DNA of 64,000 nt from SXRF01 sp038043465 (GTDB lineage: Bacteria; Pseudomonadota; Alphaproteobacteria; Rickettsiales; SXRF01). Position numbers and translations under genes: made by a program. The notes under the pieces were generated by a model. The model saw only the letters and a list, made by a program, of their open reading frames with translations. It searched no databases and had not been told where the DNA came from. The stretch is taken from assembly GCA_038043465.1 (NCBI GenBank), contig JBBTBX010000007.1, positions 38,312-102,311 of the forward strand, read 5' to 3'. Of this stretch, positions 15,940 through 25,909 are shown one piece after another. Position 1 is the first letter of the stretch; each line of letters begins with the position of its first letter.

Positions 15940-18537
15940 CTACTCATCAAGACTTATCATCTTCTGCCACCAGCCACGTTTAGGTTGTGGTGGTGGAGAA
16001 GTGTTAGAAGATTGTGTCTCCAATTCTGTAGTCTTATAATCGTGGAATGCCTTGTAAGTAGGTGGTGCAGGCGTGGCAGCCGGACGCATATCTGATGCGA
16101 AAGCAGGCAAAGCCTTGCCATCAACCAGCTCTGCCGCGCCACCTTTCCAACTTGTGGGTACAGCCTCCCCCTCTTTTTGCTCAGTAGCACCATTACGCTC
16201 ACTACGGTCACGCCATTTGCGGCGACCACGGCCACCACGCTCACGCTGGCGTTTAGGAGATGTTTCTTCGCCATCTGCTACTTTTTCTTCAGAAATATTC
16301 TCACCATCTACCTGTGGTGTTGAATCCGGATAATCGCTGGCTACTCTTTCCTGGTTGTCTCCACGGTCAGAATTGTTGCGGTTGCGACGACCACGGCGAC
16401 GGCTTCGGCGTAATTCATTGCCAGCATTTTCAACTGCTTTATTATTTTCTTTATCATCATCAACCTCACTGGCAGCAGCATCAACAACATTGCTATCAAC
16501 GCTATCACCGGCTTGCGCTTCAATGTTTCGTGGACGTTCATTGCGTTCTGGACGTTCCGGACGTTTTGGTCGCCGGAATTCATTGCTTTCAGCGCGGTCA
16601 TTGGCATTGCGGCGAACTTTTTCAACAACAAATTCTGAAGCGGCAAATTCCGGATTGATAAGAATCTGGATTGAAATACCGTAACGTTTCTCCAATTCCT
16701 GTAATGCTGTCCTTTTATAATTCAGCATATGCATGGCAAGAGCCTGTTGCGCCATTACCCTTAAGCTTGTGATATTGCCACTGCTCGCTTCCTTTTCAAT
16801 TGCTCGTATCGCCTGTATTCCCATAGACTCGTGCGAGCGTATAACTCCACGCCCTATACAATGCGGGCATTGCATCATGTTGGTTTCAGATAAGCTGGAA
16901 CGCAGGCGTTGGCGCGACATTTCCAGAAGTCCAAACGGGCTGATGCGTCCAAGTTGAATCTTGGCGCGGTCAGTTTTCATTGCATCTTTTAAAGTTTTCT
17001 CAACAGCACGACGATTACGCGAATCAAGCATATCGATAAAATCTATCACTACCAGACCTGCTAAATCACGCAGGCGTAGCTGCCTGGCAACTTCAGAAGC
17101 TGCTTCAAGATTAGTTTTTAGCGCGGTTTCTTCAATATTGCGCTCGCCAGTGGCGCGTCCAGAATTCACGTCAATAGAAATCAAGGCCTCAGTCGGGTTG
17201 ATAACCAGATATGCTCCGGATTTCATCTTCACCACCGGATCATGCATGGATAGCAGCTGTTCCTCTATATTATATGAATAGAAAAGAGGCGTTTGCGCCG
17301 AATATTTTTTTATTTTCGGCAAATGGCTTGGCAGCAACAGTTTCATGAACTCACGGGCAGATTTATAAGCAGATTCTCCCTCAATCACTATTTCATCAAT
17401 GTCATTGCTATATTGGTCGCGGATAGCGCGTTTTACAATGTCGCTTTCTTCATAAATCAGGGCAGGGGCGTTGGATTTAAGCGTATCTTCTCTGATTACA
17501 TTCCATAATTTCACCAGGTAATCAAAGTCACGTTTGATTTCGGCGTGGGTGCGATCCATTCCGGCGGTGCGGATTATAACACTCATTCCCTCAGCCAGAC
17601 GGAATTCGGTTGAGATTGCTTTAAGCCTTTTGCGATCTTCCGCGCTGGCAATTTTGCGGGAAATACCACCATCTTTCGGAGAATTGGGCATGAGTACGCA
17701 GTAACGTCCAGCCAGTGACAGATAGGTGGTAAGCGACGCGCCTTTATTTCCTCGCTCTTCTTTTATAACCTGCATCAACACTATCTGACCGCGACGGATA
17801 ACTTCCTGAATCTTATAGCGACGCATGAACACATTGCGCTTGCGTTTATCGCGCAGTTCTTCTTCATCATTAGCAAGGGTTTCAACTTCTTCCTTTTCAC
17901 CTTCCGGTGAAGCGACATTTTCTTCGCTAACTTGTGCATTATCGCCAGAACCATTTTCGGATGATTCTGTTGCGGCCACATTTTCAATTTCTGATTGTGA
18001 GGAAAAACCGCTCTCAGTGATGTCAAGCATCTCATTTGCAGAGGGAGTCATTTCTTCACTGATTGATATGTCAATTGCCCCATGCACAAGATAAGCAGGG
18101 CGTTCCTGATCGTCAGGGTTTGTTTCATCATTTACGGTGTTTTCGTTGTCAGAGGCGGAAACATTGCCGCCTTCAGTTTCTGTATTTTCAGAAGAATTCT
18201 GCTCTGTTTCATCAGTATTACTAACATTTTCCTGTGAATTATCTTCAATTTCACGGGCAGCTTCTTCCAGTAATTTTTTGCGGTCAGAAACCGGAATCTG
18301 GTAATAATCAGTATGGATTTCAGAAAATGGCAAAAAACCCTGCTTGCCACCGCCATATTCCACAAAGGCAGCCTGCAATGAAGGTTCAACCCGCGTAATT
18401 TTTGCTAGGTAAATATTTCCTTTAAGTTGTTTTTTTGCTGTGCTTACAAAATCGAAATCATAAATCTGATTTTCGTCTGCAATCACCACGCGTGTTTCTT
18501 CTGGATGAAGTGCATCAATAAGCATGCGCTTAGTCAT
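15940..18537 (-). CDS. rne: Ribonuclease E
   Basis: An 865-residue RNase E/G-family endoribonuclease. The N-terminal half has the S1 RNA-binding domain, interrupted by an acidic Glu/Asn/Ser-rich insert of roughly 140 residues (about 90-235), as alphaproteobacterial enzymes often have. It is followed by the 5'-sensor and DNase I-like catalytic region with VIDFIDMLDSRNRRAVE (catalytic Asp residues) and the zinc-link CPHC. The C-terminal third is disordered and Arg-rich (RRSRRRGRRNRNN and similar), a degradosome scaffold. The last residues include RGWWQKM; a GWW tail binds polynucleotide phosphorylase in the Caulobacter enzyme. The site AAGGAG precedes the ATG. Confidence 0.96.
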   Translation of the reverse strand: MTKRMLIDALHPEETRVVIADENQIYDFDFVSTAKKQLKGNIYLAKITRVEPSLQAAFVEYGGGKQGFLPFSEIHTDYYQIPVSDRKKLLEEAAREIEDNSQENVSNTDETEQNSSENTETEGGNVSASDNENTVNDETNPDDQERPAYLVHGAIDISISEEMTPSANEMLDITESGFSSQSEIENVAATESSENGSGDNAQVSEENVASPEGEKEEVETLANDEEELRDKRKRNVFMRRYKIQEVIRRGQIVLMQVIKEERGNKGASLTTYLSLAGRYCVLMPNSPKDGGISRKIASAEDRKRLKAISTEFRLAEGMSVIIRTAGMDRTHAEIKRDFDYLVKLWNVIREDTLKSNAPALIYEESDIVKRAIRDQYSNDIDEIVIEGESAYKSAREFMKLLLPSHLPKIKKYSAQTPLFYSYNIEEQLLSMHDPVVKMKSGAYLVINPTEALISIDVNSGRATGERNIEETALKTNLEAASEVARQLRLRDLAGLVVIDFIDMLDSRNRRAVEKTLKDAMKTDRAKIQLGRISPFGLLEMSRQRLRSSLSETNMMQCPHCIGRGVIRSHESMGIQAIRAIEKEASSGNITSLRVMAQQALAMHMLNYKRTALQELEKRYGISIQILINPEFAASEFVVEKVRRNANDRAESNEFRRPKRPERPERNERPRNIEAQAGDSVDSNVVDAAASEVDDDKENNKAVENAGNELRRSRRRGRRNRNNSDRGDNQERVASDYPDSTPQVDGENISEEKVADGEETSPKRQRERGGRGRRKWRDRSERNGATEQKEGEAVPTSWKGGAAELVDGKALPAFASDMRPAATPAPPTYKAFHDYKTTELETQSSNTSPPPQPKRGWWQKMISLDE

Positions 18538-18540
18538 AAA

Positions 18541-18566
18541 GTGGGACTCCTTGTCATTAGCCCCAC
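18541..18566 (-). promoter_or_regulatory. Hairpin presenting the rne ribosome site in its loop
   Basis: In the rne mRNA, GTGGGGC and GTCCCAC can form a seven-base stem (one G-U pair) ending three bases before the AUG. The Shine-Dalgarno AAGGAG falls at the 3' side of the loop. RNase E is known to control its own message through its 5' leader in Escherichia coli; whether this hairpin does so is inference. Confidence 0.5.
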
Positions 18567-18948
18567 GGCAGCACAGTCAGTATGTTTGTTATTGGCTCGG
18601 CGATATTCTGGCAAAATGACAACGCACTCTCCCCAGAGCTTTTATTCTCTGTGAAAGTGGCGGTGAAACAGTACAAAATAACAAATCCATATAAAAACAA
18701 ATGACTTAACTAAAACCGTGAGGTCGAGGTTATATAAAAAATTACTTATAATCTGCAAGGCAATCACTATTTGCTTCCTTACGCATGCTTTCTTACAAAT
18801 CCTGAAGCAACTGCGTGGCAAATGGCAACCACCTGTATTCCTTGTTTTTTGCGTTGCGCGGATAAATTTCCGATAGTGCAATGCAATAAACATAACTACT
18901 ATAATATCTAAAAACAAATTATACAACGAACTTATTGACATGAATTTA
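18567..18948. other. Gene-free region upstream of rne
   Basis: No convincing gene. A 99-codon open frame on the minus strand has no ribosome site and an implausible composition (many Cys, Phe and Ile). The region probably holds the rne promoter and a long 5' leader; I cannot place the promoter with confidence. Confidence 0.5.
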
Positions 18949-18970
18949 TTGACACAGTGTTAATTTTGTA

Positions 18971-18992
18971 GTAGCAAACTATAGTTTGCTAC
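18971..18992. promoter_or_regulatory. Perfect 22-bp palindromic operator before the antitoxin-like gene
   Basis: GTAGCAAACTA followed by its exact complement TAGTTTGCTAC. Two bases downstream is a TATACT box that can serve as a -10 element. HTH antitoxins normally repress their own promoter through such a palindrome, so this is a good candidate operator for the gene at 19062. Two TTGACA motifs lie upstream (18935 and 18949), but their spacing to TATACT is too long for a standard promoter. Confidence 0.7.
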
Positions 18993-19000
18993 GGTATACT

Positions 19001-19024
19001 CATTCCAACTGAAGAGTTGGGATG
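19001..19024 (+). promoter_or_regulatory. Leader hairpin before the antitoxin-like gene
   Basis: CATTCCAACT-GAAG-AGTTGGGATG can form a ten-base stem with one G-U pair and a four-base loop, located between the putative -10 box and the ribosome site GGAAGGAG. It may affect message stability or translation; no evidence beyond the fold. Confidence 0.4.
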
Positions 19025-19061
19025 GGTATAGCTAAAAATTATTGGAAGGAGTATTTGAGCC

Positions 19062-19379
19062 ATGCCTAAAGGAACAACATTACAAGAATACACAGAACAA
19101 TATTTTATTCAGCATCCAGAGGAAATTGAAGATTTTTTGAAAGAAAGCTTTGAGGAATACGCCAAGGACGGTAATAGTGCCGCCCTGCTCTCGCAACTGC
19201 GTGTTATTGCTCGTGTTAAAGGTGTATCTGCAATTGCTCTTGAAGTTGGATTGACAAGGCAAGGACTACAGAAAGCCCTTTCCGTGAAGGGCAACCCACG
19301 GCTTGATAATATCAATTCTATTATGACAGCAATGGGTTATCATCTAATGCCGCAAAGAATTGATTTGCACGTAAGATAA
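19062..19379 (+). CDS. Addiction-module antidote protein (HTH, orphan)
   Basis: A 105-residue protein of the HigA-like addiction-module antidote type: an N-terminal helical dimer region, then an HTH of the Cro/CI kind (VIARVKGVSAIALEVGLTRQ and QGLQKALSVKGNPRLDNI). Such antitoxins neutralise a RelE-like mRNA nuclease, normally encoded directly upstream. There is no toxin gene on either side: upstream is an intergenic region with a palindromic operator and downstream is amiC. It may be a lone regulator or the remnant of a toxin-antitoxin pair. It interrupts the usual rne-amiC neighbourhood. Ribosome site GGAAGGAG is strong. Confidence 0.85.
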   Translation: MPKGTTLQEYTEQYFIQHPEEIEDFLKESFEEYAKDGNSAALLSQLRVIARVKGVSAIALEVGLTRQGLQKALSVKGNPRLDNINSIMTAMGYHLMPQRIDLHVR

Positions 19380-19545
19380 AAACCTATCCGAACTTCGCGT
19401 AACGGATAAGTTGATGATTGCAGCGCATGGGTAGGCAGAACTTATTGAATGAATATGTATTTTGGATGTATTTTTTTGTTCAAATATTGATTTATTTACA
19501 ATACAACCGAGAAAACATTTATTTATTTACCGTTTTGTAACCAAA

Positions 19546-20721
19546 ATGAGAAAAGTAGAATATTTAGTAAATTTCTCTATAGTCTTTTTATTTTTGCTAT
19601 GCTCGGCATTTGCCGTGCAGGCAGGTGAAATATTGCAGTTTGAGCATAAGGGCAATAACGAGAGAGTTATTATCAATTCAGCTAATCTCAATAATCATAA
19701 GGTTTTTATGATTCAGAATCCGGAAAGGCTGGTGGTTGATATACCTTCCTTGCCGGGAAAAAACTCTTTCTCACTTCCCAGCAGTTATAAGGGAAAAATT
19801 ATAAAGTCTGTACGTTTTGCGCAGTTTAATCCTAAAACCTCGCGCTTTGTGTTTGATTTGAATGAAAAGATAAAAGTTGTTTCTGTGAAGAATGATAAAA
19901 AGAAAAAATTAGTAATAAGTATATCTGCAAAAGCAGTAAGCCAAAAATCTGCCAATGTACCACAAGCAAAAAACTCCGAAATCTCAAAGCCTTCAAAAAC
20001 CCCAAAAAAAGTTAAAGCTAATATTCCGCCACTGATTGTAATTGATGCCGGACATGGTGGGGTTGATCCCGGTGCTATAGGGGAAAGTGGTACGCAGGAA
20101 AAAGATCTGGTTCTGTGGTATGCCAAGGCTTTGAAGTCAAAACTGCTTAAGCTGAACAAATATCGGATATTGCTCACCCGTTCTGACGATAAATACATTA
20201 CACTAAGGGAAAGAATCGCGATAGCCAGGCGGGCAAATGCCAGTATGTTTATATCGTTGCATGCGGATTCTGCCAACGAACAAAGTGCGCGTGGTATTTC
20301 TGTGTATACAGTTTCAGAACAAGCTTCGGATAAAGAAGCAGAGGCACTGGCGGCAAGGGAAAATAAATCTGATATAATAGGCGGTATGGATTTGTCGGGA
20401 GCGCGTCCGGATGTGGCGGATATATTAATTTCTCTGGCGCAGCGTGAAACCAAAAACAATTCTGCAACTCTTGCCGATTTGCTGGTTATTCACCTTGATG
20501 ACAGGGTACGGACAGTGCCAAGCCCGCACCGCTTTGCTGGTTTTGCCGTGTTAAAAGCTCCGGATATACCATCTGTGCTTGTAGAGATAGGGTTTTTATC
20601 AAATGCACAGGAAGAGAAAGAGCTTAGATCAAAAATATATCGTGATAAGGTGATAGATGGTATTACCGTAGGGGTTGAATCATATTTTCGTAAGAAATCA
20701 GCAATGGGAACTAGTAATTAA
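19546..20721 (+). CDS. amiC: N-acetylmuramoyl-L-alanine amidase with AMIN domain
   Basis: A 391-residue exported amidase that cuts the peptide from the glycan during septum splitting. A signal peptide (about residues 9-25) is followed by an AMIN domain (residues about 30-130) and an amidase_3 zinc domain: VIDAGHGGVDPGAIG with the first His, a Glu in the QEKDL segment, FISLHADS with another His, and the catalytic Glu in VLVEIGFLSN. The ATG at 19546 is chosen because it starts the signal peptide; an upstream TTG in frame would add 28 polar residues. It abuts mrcA with no gap. Confidence 0.93.
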   Translation: MRKVEYLVNFSIVFLFLLCSAFAVQAGEILQFEHKGNNERVIINSANLNNHKVFMIQNPERLVVDIPSLPGKNSFSLPSSYKGKIIKSVRFAQFNPKTSRFVFDLNEKIKVVSVKNDKKKKLVISISAKAVSQKSANVPQAKNSEISKPSKTPKKVKANIPPLIVIDAGHGGVDPGAIGESGTQEKDLVLWYAKALKSKLLKLNKYRILLTRSDDKYITLRERIAIARRANASMFISLHADSANEQSARGISVYTVSEQASDKEAEALAARENKSDIIGGMDLSGARPDVADILISLAQRETKNNSATLADLLVIHLDDRVRTVPSPHRFAGFAVLKAPDIPSVLVEIGFLSNAQEEKELRSKIYRDKVIDGITVGVESYFRKKSAMGTSN

Positions 20722-23385
20722 ATGGTACGCAATAGATTTTTACGGGGAGTTATAGGACTATTTGGCTGGCTGTTTTCCATAGGCATTGTTGGTTTGGCGG
20801 TAGCTATTGCGATGTTCTATTATTACGCTAAAGATTTGCCGGATTACAGCCAGTTATCACGCTATGATCCGGCAACCTTGACCCGGCTTTACGCTGCAAA
20901 TGGAAAACTTCTTGCCGAATATGCTACAGAAAAACGAGTATTCGTTCCTCTTTCGGCAATTCCCAAATCTGTCACTAACGCATTTTTATCGGCGGAGGAT
21001 AAAAATTTCTATTCTCATAAAGGCATTGATTTTACTGGTCTTGCCCGTGCCGTAATCAATAATATTAAAAATTATGGACAAGGAAAATCACTGGTTGGTG
21101 GTTCGACTATAACCCAGCAGGTTGTGAAAAACTTCCTGCTTACCAACGAAAAATCCATCGAAAGAAAAATTAAAGAAGCTATTTTGGCCATGCGTATCAG
21201 TCGCGTATATAACAAGGATAGGATTCTGGAACTGTACCTGAACGAGATTTATTTAGGGCTTGGTTCATATGGGGTGGCGGCGGCAGCGCAGAATTACTTT
21301 AATAAATCGCTTGATGAACTCACTATTGAGGAAATTGCACTTCTGGCAGCAGAGCCAAAAGCTCCGGCGCAATATAATCCGCGTAAGAATTATGACGCAG
21401 CTAAGGAACGTCGCGATTGGGTTATAAAGCGCATGCGCGAAGACGGGTATATAACACCGGAGCAGGAAATAATAGCTAAAGAAGCACCTATTACTTTGCG
21501 TGACCGTGATGTTACCGACACTGCCCGCGCTGATTTTTTCTCGGAAGAAGTAAGGCGCACTCTTGCTGATATGTATGGGGCGGATGTACTTTATGGCGGT
21601 GGTCTGGTGGTAAAAACCACCTTGAATCCGGAATTGCAGATTGCTGCTGATAAGGCTTTGCAGAAAACCTTGATAGATTATGATCGCAGGCGTGGTTATC
21701 GTGGTGCGCTGGCACATATAGCATCGCAGAAAGAATGGAAGGATACTCTCGCCACTCTTTCAAAAGAACACGCCTACCATTTGCTGGATAATCAGAAGAT
21801 GGCAGTAGTTTCTGCTTTGGATGAAGACAAGGCACAGGTCGTTTTTAATGATGACAAGCGCGGAGTTTTACCGTTCTCTCTTATGAAATGGACGCGCCGT
21901 GTAATTGCTGATGGAAAAATTGGCGCGGAGGTCAGAAAACCTTCTGATATACTAAAAATTGGCGATGTAATTATAGTGTCTTCTCTTTCCGAGGAAGAAG
22001 AAAAAATAGTAGGGTCTAAGAAATTAACCAACAAAAAAACCACGGATAAAAAATCACAAGATGCTGGTGAAGTAAACAAAGCTTGGAGTCTGGCTCAGAT
22101 TCCGGAAATTAATGGTGCGATGGTGGTGCTTGATCCACATACCGGTAGAGTACTTGCCATGTCAGGCGGATATGCTTACGGTGGCACGGAATTCAACCGT
22201 GCGACACAGGCAAAACGCCAGCCAGGTTCATCATTTAAACCTTTCGTGTATTTGTCAGCTCTGGAAAATGGATTCTCTCCATCCGACGTGTTACTGGATG
22301 CGCCGGTTTCCATGTCGCAAGGGCAGGGGATGACAGCATGGCGACCGACTAACTACCATAATGAATATTTAGGACCAATCACAATGCGGGTCGGGTTAGA
22401 GAAGTCACGAAACACGATTACAGTACGGCTTGCGCAGGCGATGGGATTGGAGAATGTTCTGGAAATGGCTCAAAGGTTTGGAATTTATGACAATCCTCCC
22501 AAACATTTTTCAATCGTGCTTGGTGCGGTTGAAACAACCCTAATGCGTATGGTTAATGCCTACGGTATGATTGCTAATGGTGGTAAAAAAATAACACCGT
22601 CACTCATTGAGCGCATTGATGACAGGCATGGCAAGACAATTTTCCGCCGTGACGACCGGATTTGCAGTGGCTGCAAGCTTGAATATATATCGCAAATAGA
22701 AGAGAATAACGCGCCTCCTGAACTCCCTGATATACGTGAGCAAGTCGCTGACCCACGGGTTGTTTATCAGCTTACTTCCATACTGCATGGTGTTGCGACA
22801 AGAGGAACAGCAGCACGTTCTAAAGAAATCGGCAAGGTTGTTGCAGGAAAAACCGGAACGACCAATGATAGTCTGGACACGTGGTTTGTAGGCTTCACGC
22901 CTGATCTGGTTGCCGGAGTTTTTGTTGGTTATGATAAACCACGAACTCTTGGCAAAAAAGAAACAGGCTCATCAGTTGCTCTGCCAGCCTTTATTTCTTT
23001 TATGAAAACCGCCCTTGCCGATGTTCCCAATAAACCATTCCGTGTGCCACGTGGCATCCAGTTGGTAAAAGTCGATTTGCATTCTGGTATGCCCATAGAT
23101 TCTTTTAACGATGAAGAATTACCAGAAATGAAAATTATCGACGAGTCATTTGTAGTCGGTGATCCTATATTTATTCCTGGTAAGACCGAAGCAGGCTCAA
23201 ATGCAAAGAAATCTGATTCTGCAGTTATAGATCCGCAGGATGCAAATACCACCCCGCCGGTAATTGATGGCTTTAACGAAAACGAATCGGAAACTAACGT
23301 AGAAATTACTGAACCGGAAATTATTGAGCCGGAAGAAACACCGGTTGAAATCCCACCATTAAATAGTGGCGGTGGTTTGTATTAA
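20722..23385 (+). CDS. mrcA: Bifunctional penicillin-binding protein 1A
   Basis: An 887-residue class A PBP. A short N-terminal membrane anchor is followed by the GT51 transglycosylase domain (EDKNFYSHKGID and GGSTITQQVVKN with the catalytic Glu residues), then a linker/OB-like region, and the transpeptidase domain with SxxK in PGSSFKPFVYL, SxN in LEKSRNTITV and KTG in AGKTGTTND. The last 100 residues are an acidic Pro/Glu-rich tail. It polymerises and cross-links peptidoglycan. It directly follows amiC, and the amiC-mrcA-prfB order is conserved in alphaproteobacteria, though here prfB is separated by the FG-GAP gene. Confidence 0.97.
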   Translation: MVRNRFLRGVIGLFGWLFSIGIVGLAVAIAMFYYYAKDLPDYSQLSRYDPATLTRLYAANGKLLAEYATEKRVFVPLSAIPKSVTNAFLSAEDKNFYSHKGIDFTGLARAVINNIKNYGQGKSLVGGSTITQQVVKNFLLTNEKSIERKIKEAILAMRISRVYNKDRILELYLNEIYLGLGSYGVAAAAQNYFNKSLDELTIEEIALLAAEPKAPAQYNPRKNYDAAKERRDWVIKRMREDGYITPEQEIIAKEAPITLRDRDVTDTARADFFSEEVRRTLADMYGADVLYGGGLVVKTTLNPELQIAADKALQKTLIDYDRRRGYRGALAHIASQKEWKDTLATLSKEHAYHLLDNQKMAVVSALDEDKAQVVFNDDKRGVLPFSLMKWTRRVIADGKIGAEVRKPSDILKIGDVIIVSSLSEEEEKIVGSKKLTNKKTTDKKSQDAGEVNKAWSLAQIPEINGAMVVLDPHTGRVLAMSGGYAYGGTEFNRATQAKRQPGSSFKPFVYLSALENGFSPSDVLLDAPVSMSQGQGMTAWRPTNYHNEYLGPITMRVGLEKSRNTITVRLAQAMGLENVLEMAQRFGIYDNPPKHFSIVLGAVETTLMRMVNAYGMIANGGKKITPSLIERIDDRHGKTIFRRDDRICSGCKLEYISQIEENNAPPELPDIREQVADPRVVYQLTSILHGVATRGTAARSKEIGKVVAGKTGTTNDSLDTWFVGFTPDLVAGVFVGYDKPRTLGKKETGSSVALPAFISFMKTALADVPNKPFRVPRGIQLVKVDLHSGMPIDSFNDEELPEMKIIDESFVVGDPIFIPGKTEAGSNAKKSDSAVIDPQDANTTPPVIDGFNENESETNVEITEPEIIEPEETPVEIPPLNSGGGLY

Positions 23386-23386
23386 A

Positions 23387-25909
23387 TTAGAATCTATTTA
23401 GCTGACTTATATTGTTTGATGCATCCCAGGGAACAAGTGTTTTCCCGAAATAGATATATATGTTTCCGTCCTCAGGAGAGCTGGTAGTATCCGTTCGCGA
23501 TACTATCATGTCGTTTTTTCCATCAGCATCTATATCAACAAATTCCTGCACATCAGCTTCATCGCTAGCGTAAGCACCATCAATGCGAAATCCTTTGGTT
23601 GTATCGTTGTTAAGGGGAAGACCAGATTCTCCTGTGGCAAATGCATCTTCAAAAATATTAATAGTGCCACTGCTCCAGATTGAACTCCAACCTGCGGCTG
23701 GTTGCAATACTATAAAATTTGATCCTGAATTTGTTAAACCACCATTATCAGCAGCAAAATCAGTGACTACAATGTCTGTTTTCCCATCGGTATTTACATC
23801 TCCAATTCGCGCATATCGGTTGGTTCTCTCTGCTGCTCCTGCCCAGGTAGGTTTCGTGGTATTAAAATTAAAACGGATCCCGTTGGTGCCATTGAAATTG
23901 CTGGCATTGGAAACATCCACTGGTGTTGCCCAGGCTCCTGCTGCTTTTCCAAAATAAACATTTTGATAAGTGTTATTGTCAGCGATAATATCATCATAAC
24001 CATCATTGTTCATGTCAGCTATTCTCAAAGTCTGACGTGTAAAATAAGACCCACCATTGGTGAATTTTATGGCTTCAGTTGCTCCTGCCGCAACACGTGC
24101 ATCAATATTAACTATGTCTGGTGTACTGCCTGTTGCAGCAGTGGTTTTGTCTGTGTTCCAATTGGCTGGTGATTGTCCGAATAGAAGATGCATATCCTCT
24201 CCGGTTATATAATCACCAAAAATAATCTCGTCATACCCATCACCATTAACATCTCCAGTATTTTTCATCATTACTCTAAGCAAGGTTGGGGTGGTAGTGT
24301 TTATTTTAAAACCAACCGTTGACGCAACAGTAGTAACTGCTTCGGCAGTCAACGAATAAGAAGCTGCGCCATATATAACGTAAGCGGTGGATAAACCGGT
24401 GCCACTAGCAAATCTAACATGTGCCAGAATGTCTTTATGAGCTGTATTGGCAAAATGCCCTATGGCGATAGAAGGTCCATCGTTATCACTTGTTTTAGGG
24501 AAAGTAATCACATCAGTGATTGCACTGGTAGCAATACTTACTGGATTTGCACTGCCATAATAAACCTTAATAAAAGCATTTGATGAATTGCCATAACCCA
24601 TTGCAATGTCATCATAACCATCACCGTTGAGATCACCGACGGCAAGCGCATTACCACGCATATTCCCGAAATTATTACTTGCCAAAAAAGTCATTCCCGA
24701 AGAATCATCAGTAATAGTAATAAACCTGCTGCTGTTAGCTGTTCCTACAGAAAGGACACCGCTTGGAGTCCAGCCAGTTTTCCTGCCAAATATCACCTGA
24801 ATTTTAGTAGTAGTACTATTATAAATTACCAGATCAGTAATGCCATCACCGTTAATATCGCCAGTTTTAACCTGACTACCCAAAGGCTCTGCCACTGTTC
24901 CACCGATCCTTGTCCCCAGGTTACACATCTTACCGGTGCAGCAGGTGTTTTTGGTTTCTTCCTGCGTCCATACAAAATCATCGAAATATGTAGCTCCTGC
25001 AGTTGCAACAGGTTCGTGCTTCACTAATTTCTGCGTAAATGCAGTTGCAAATGTTCCGGCTGTATTTATAAAAGCGTTTATCTCCTCATCGTCATTAGTT
25101 GCGCCACTGTTAATCCGATTAGCTATACTGCTCCCCGGCATGGGAAATGCTCCATGCCCATTTTTCCCATATGAGATTAATGACCACATAACATTATCAG
25201 TTGCAGCTGTAGAAGCTGCGCTATCCATAATCTGAATATTCCCGGAAGTTTTTGTAACCTGCAGGTCGCGGCAAGTGGTTCGGTCAGTGGCGCGAATATC
25301 CACTATATAACCGATTCTTCTCCCATATCCGTCAAACATATATTCATCAGGCAGGCCAAGCGTCTTTGTTGGGACAACACCAGCCACAACTGTTGTAAAA
25401 GTTAGAGTGGTGCCGACCGCGGCACCAGTTGGATATTTATCCAGGGTAATTTGCGATGCGCTATCTACACTGGCTATATGGGTGTCGTTAGCTAAGTTGG
25501 CGTTGGTAACCAGCATCCCGATAGAAAGTCCGGTAGTATCGCTGAGGGCTGTCAATACGGCAGACGTAGTAGTAGTTGTGCCAGTTTTGGTAAGCGGTGA
25601 TGATTGCGTAGGAAAATTAGCATTTGAACAACGACCAGAGGTTGTGTCTTCCACGCCAAAATTAGCATTTCCTATTGCGAGTGTACCATCAGCCGGACAA
25701 GGACGGCGGAGGTTGGCAGCCATGAAATTTTTGGCAGCTTCCTCAATTTTTTCCATTCTATCTCTGGTGATCTGGTCTTTTGCTATTGTGCTTCCTAAAT
25801 CTCCACCGGGAATGACAGAGGCAAGCAAAATACCAGCCACAGCAACAATCATGCTGACCTGAATCAGGGAAAAACCTTGTTTTGTTAGATTTTTTATATT
25901 TACGCTCAT
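23387..25909 (-). CDS. Prepilin-like protein with FG-GAP repeats
   Basis: An 840-residue protein joining two parts rarely seen together. The N-terminus is a class III prepilin signal: TKQG then FSLIQVSMIVAVAGILLASV, with cleavage expected after Gly; position +5 is Gln instead of the usual Glu. A pseudopilin-like domain to about residue 330 contains two Cys pairs. The rest holds about six FG-GAP/integrin-type units with calcium loops such as GDINGDGITDLV, GDLNGDGYDDIA, GDVNGDGYDEII, ADMNNDGYDDII and DIDADGKNDMIV, predicting a beta-propeller. It would be an envelope or pilus-tip adhesin. It is inserted, opposite in direction, between mrcA and prfB. Confidence 0.85.
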   Translation of the reverse strand: MSVNIKNLTKQGFSLIQVSMIVAVAGILLASVIPGGDLGSTIAKDQITRDRMEKIEEAAKNFMAANLRRPCPADGTLAIGNANFGVEDTTSGRCSNANFPTQSSPLTKTGTTTTTSAVLTALSDTTGLSIGMLVTNANLANDTHIASVDSASQITLDKYPTGAAVGTTLTFTTVVAGVVPTKTLGLPDEYMFDGYGRRIGYIVDIRATDRTTCRDLQVTKTSGNIQIMDSAASTAATDNVMWSLISYGKNGHGAFPMPGSSIANRINSGATNDDEEINAFINTAGTFATAFTQKLVKHEPVATAGATYFDDFVWTQEETKNTCCTGKMCNLGTRIGGTVAEPLGSQVKTGDINGDGITDLVIYNSTTTKIQVIFGRKTGWTPSGVLSVGTANSSRFITITDDSSGMTFLASNNFGNMRGNALAVGDLNGDGYDDIAMGYGNSSNAFIKVYYGSANPVSIATSAITDVITFPKTSDNDGPSIAIGHFANTAHKDILAHVRFASGTGLSTAYVIYGAASYSLTAEAVTTVASTVGFKINTTTPTLLRVMMKNTGDVNGDGYDEIIFGDYITGEDMHLLFGQSPANWNTDKTTAATGSTPDIVNIDARVAAGATEAIKFTNGGSYFTRQTLRIADMNNDGYDDIIADNNTYQNVYFGKAAGAWATPVDVSNASNFNGTNGIRFNFNTTKPTWAGAAERTNRYARIGDVNTDGKTDIVVTDFAADNGGLTNSGSNFIVLQPAAGWSSIWSSGTINIFEDAFATGESGLPLNNDTTKGFRIDGAYASDEADVQEFVDIDADGKNDMIVSRTDTTSSPEDGNIYIYFGKTLVPWDASNNISQLNRF

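Noticed and set aside
15957..18389. Several long frames on the opposite strand and other frames inside rne
   Set aside because: They are shadows of a strongly biased, repetitive coding sequence; none has family motifs or ribosome sites.
18642..18941. A 99-codon open frame upstream of rne
   Set aside because: No ribosome site, odd composition (many Cys/Phe/Ile), and it lies in the likely rne leader and promoter.
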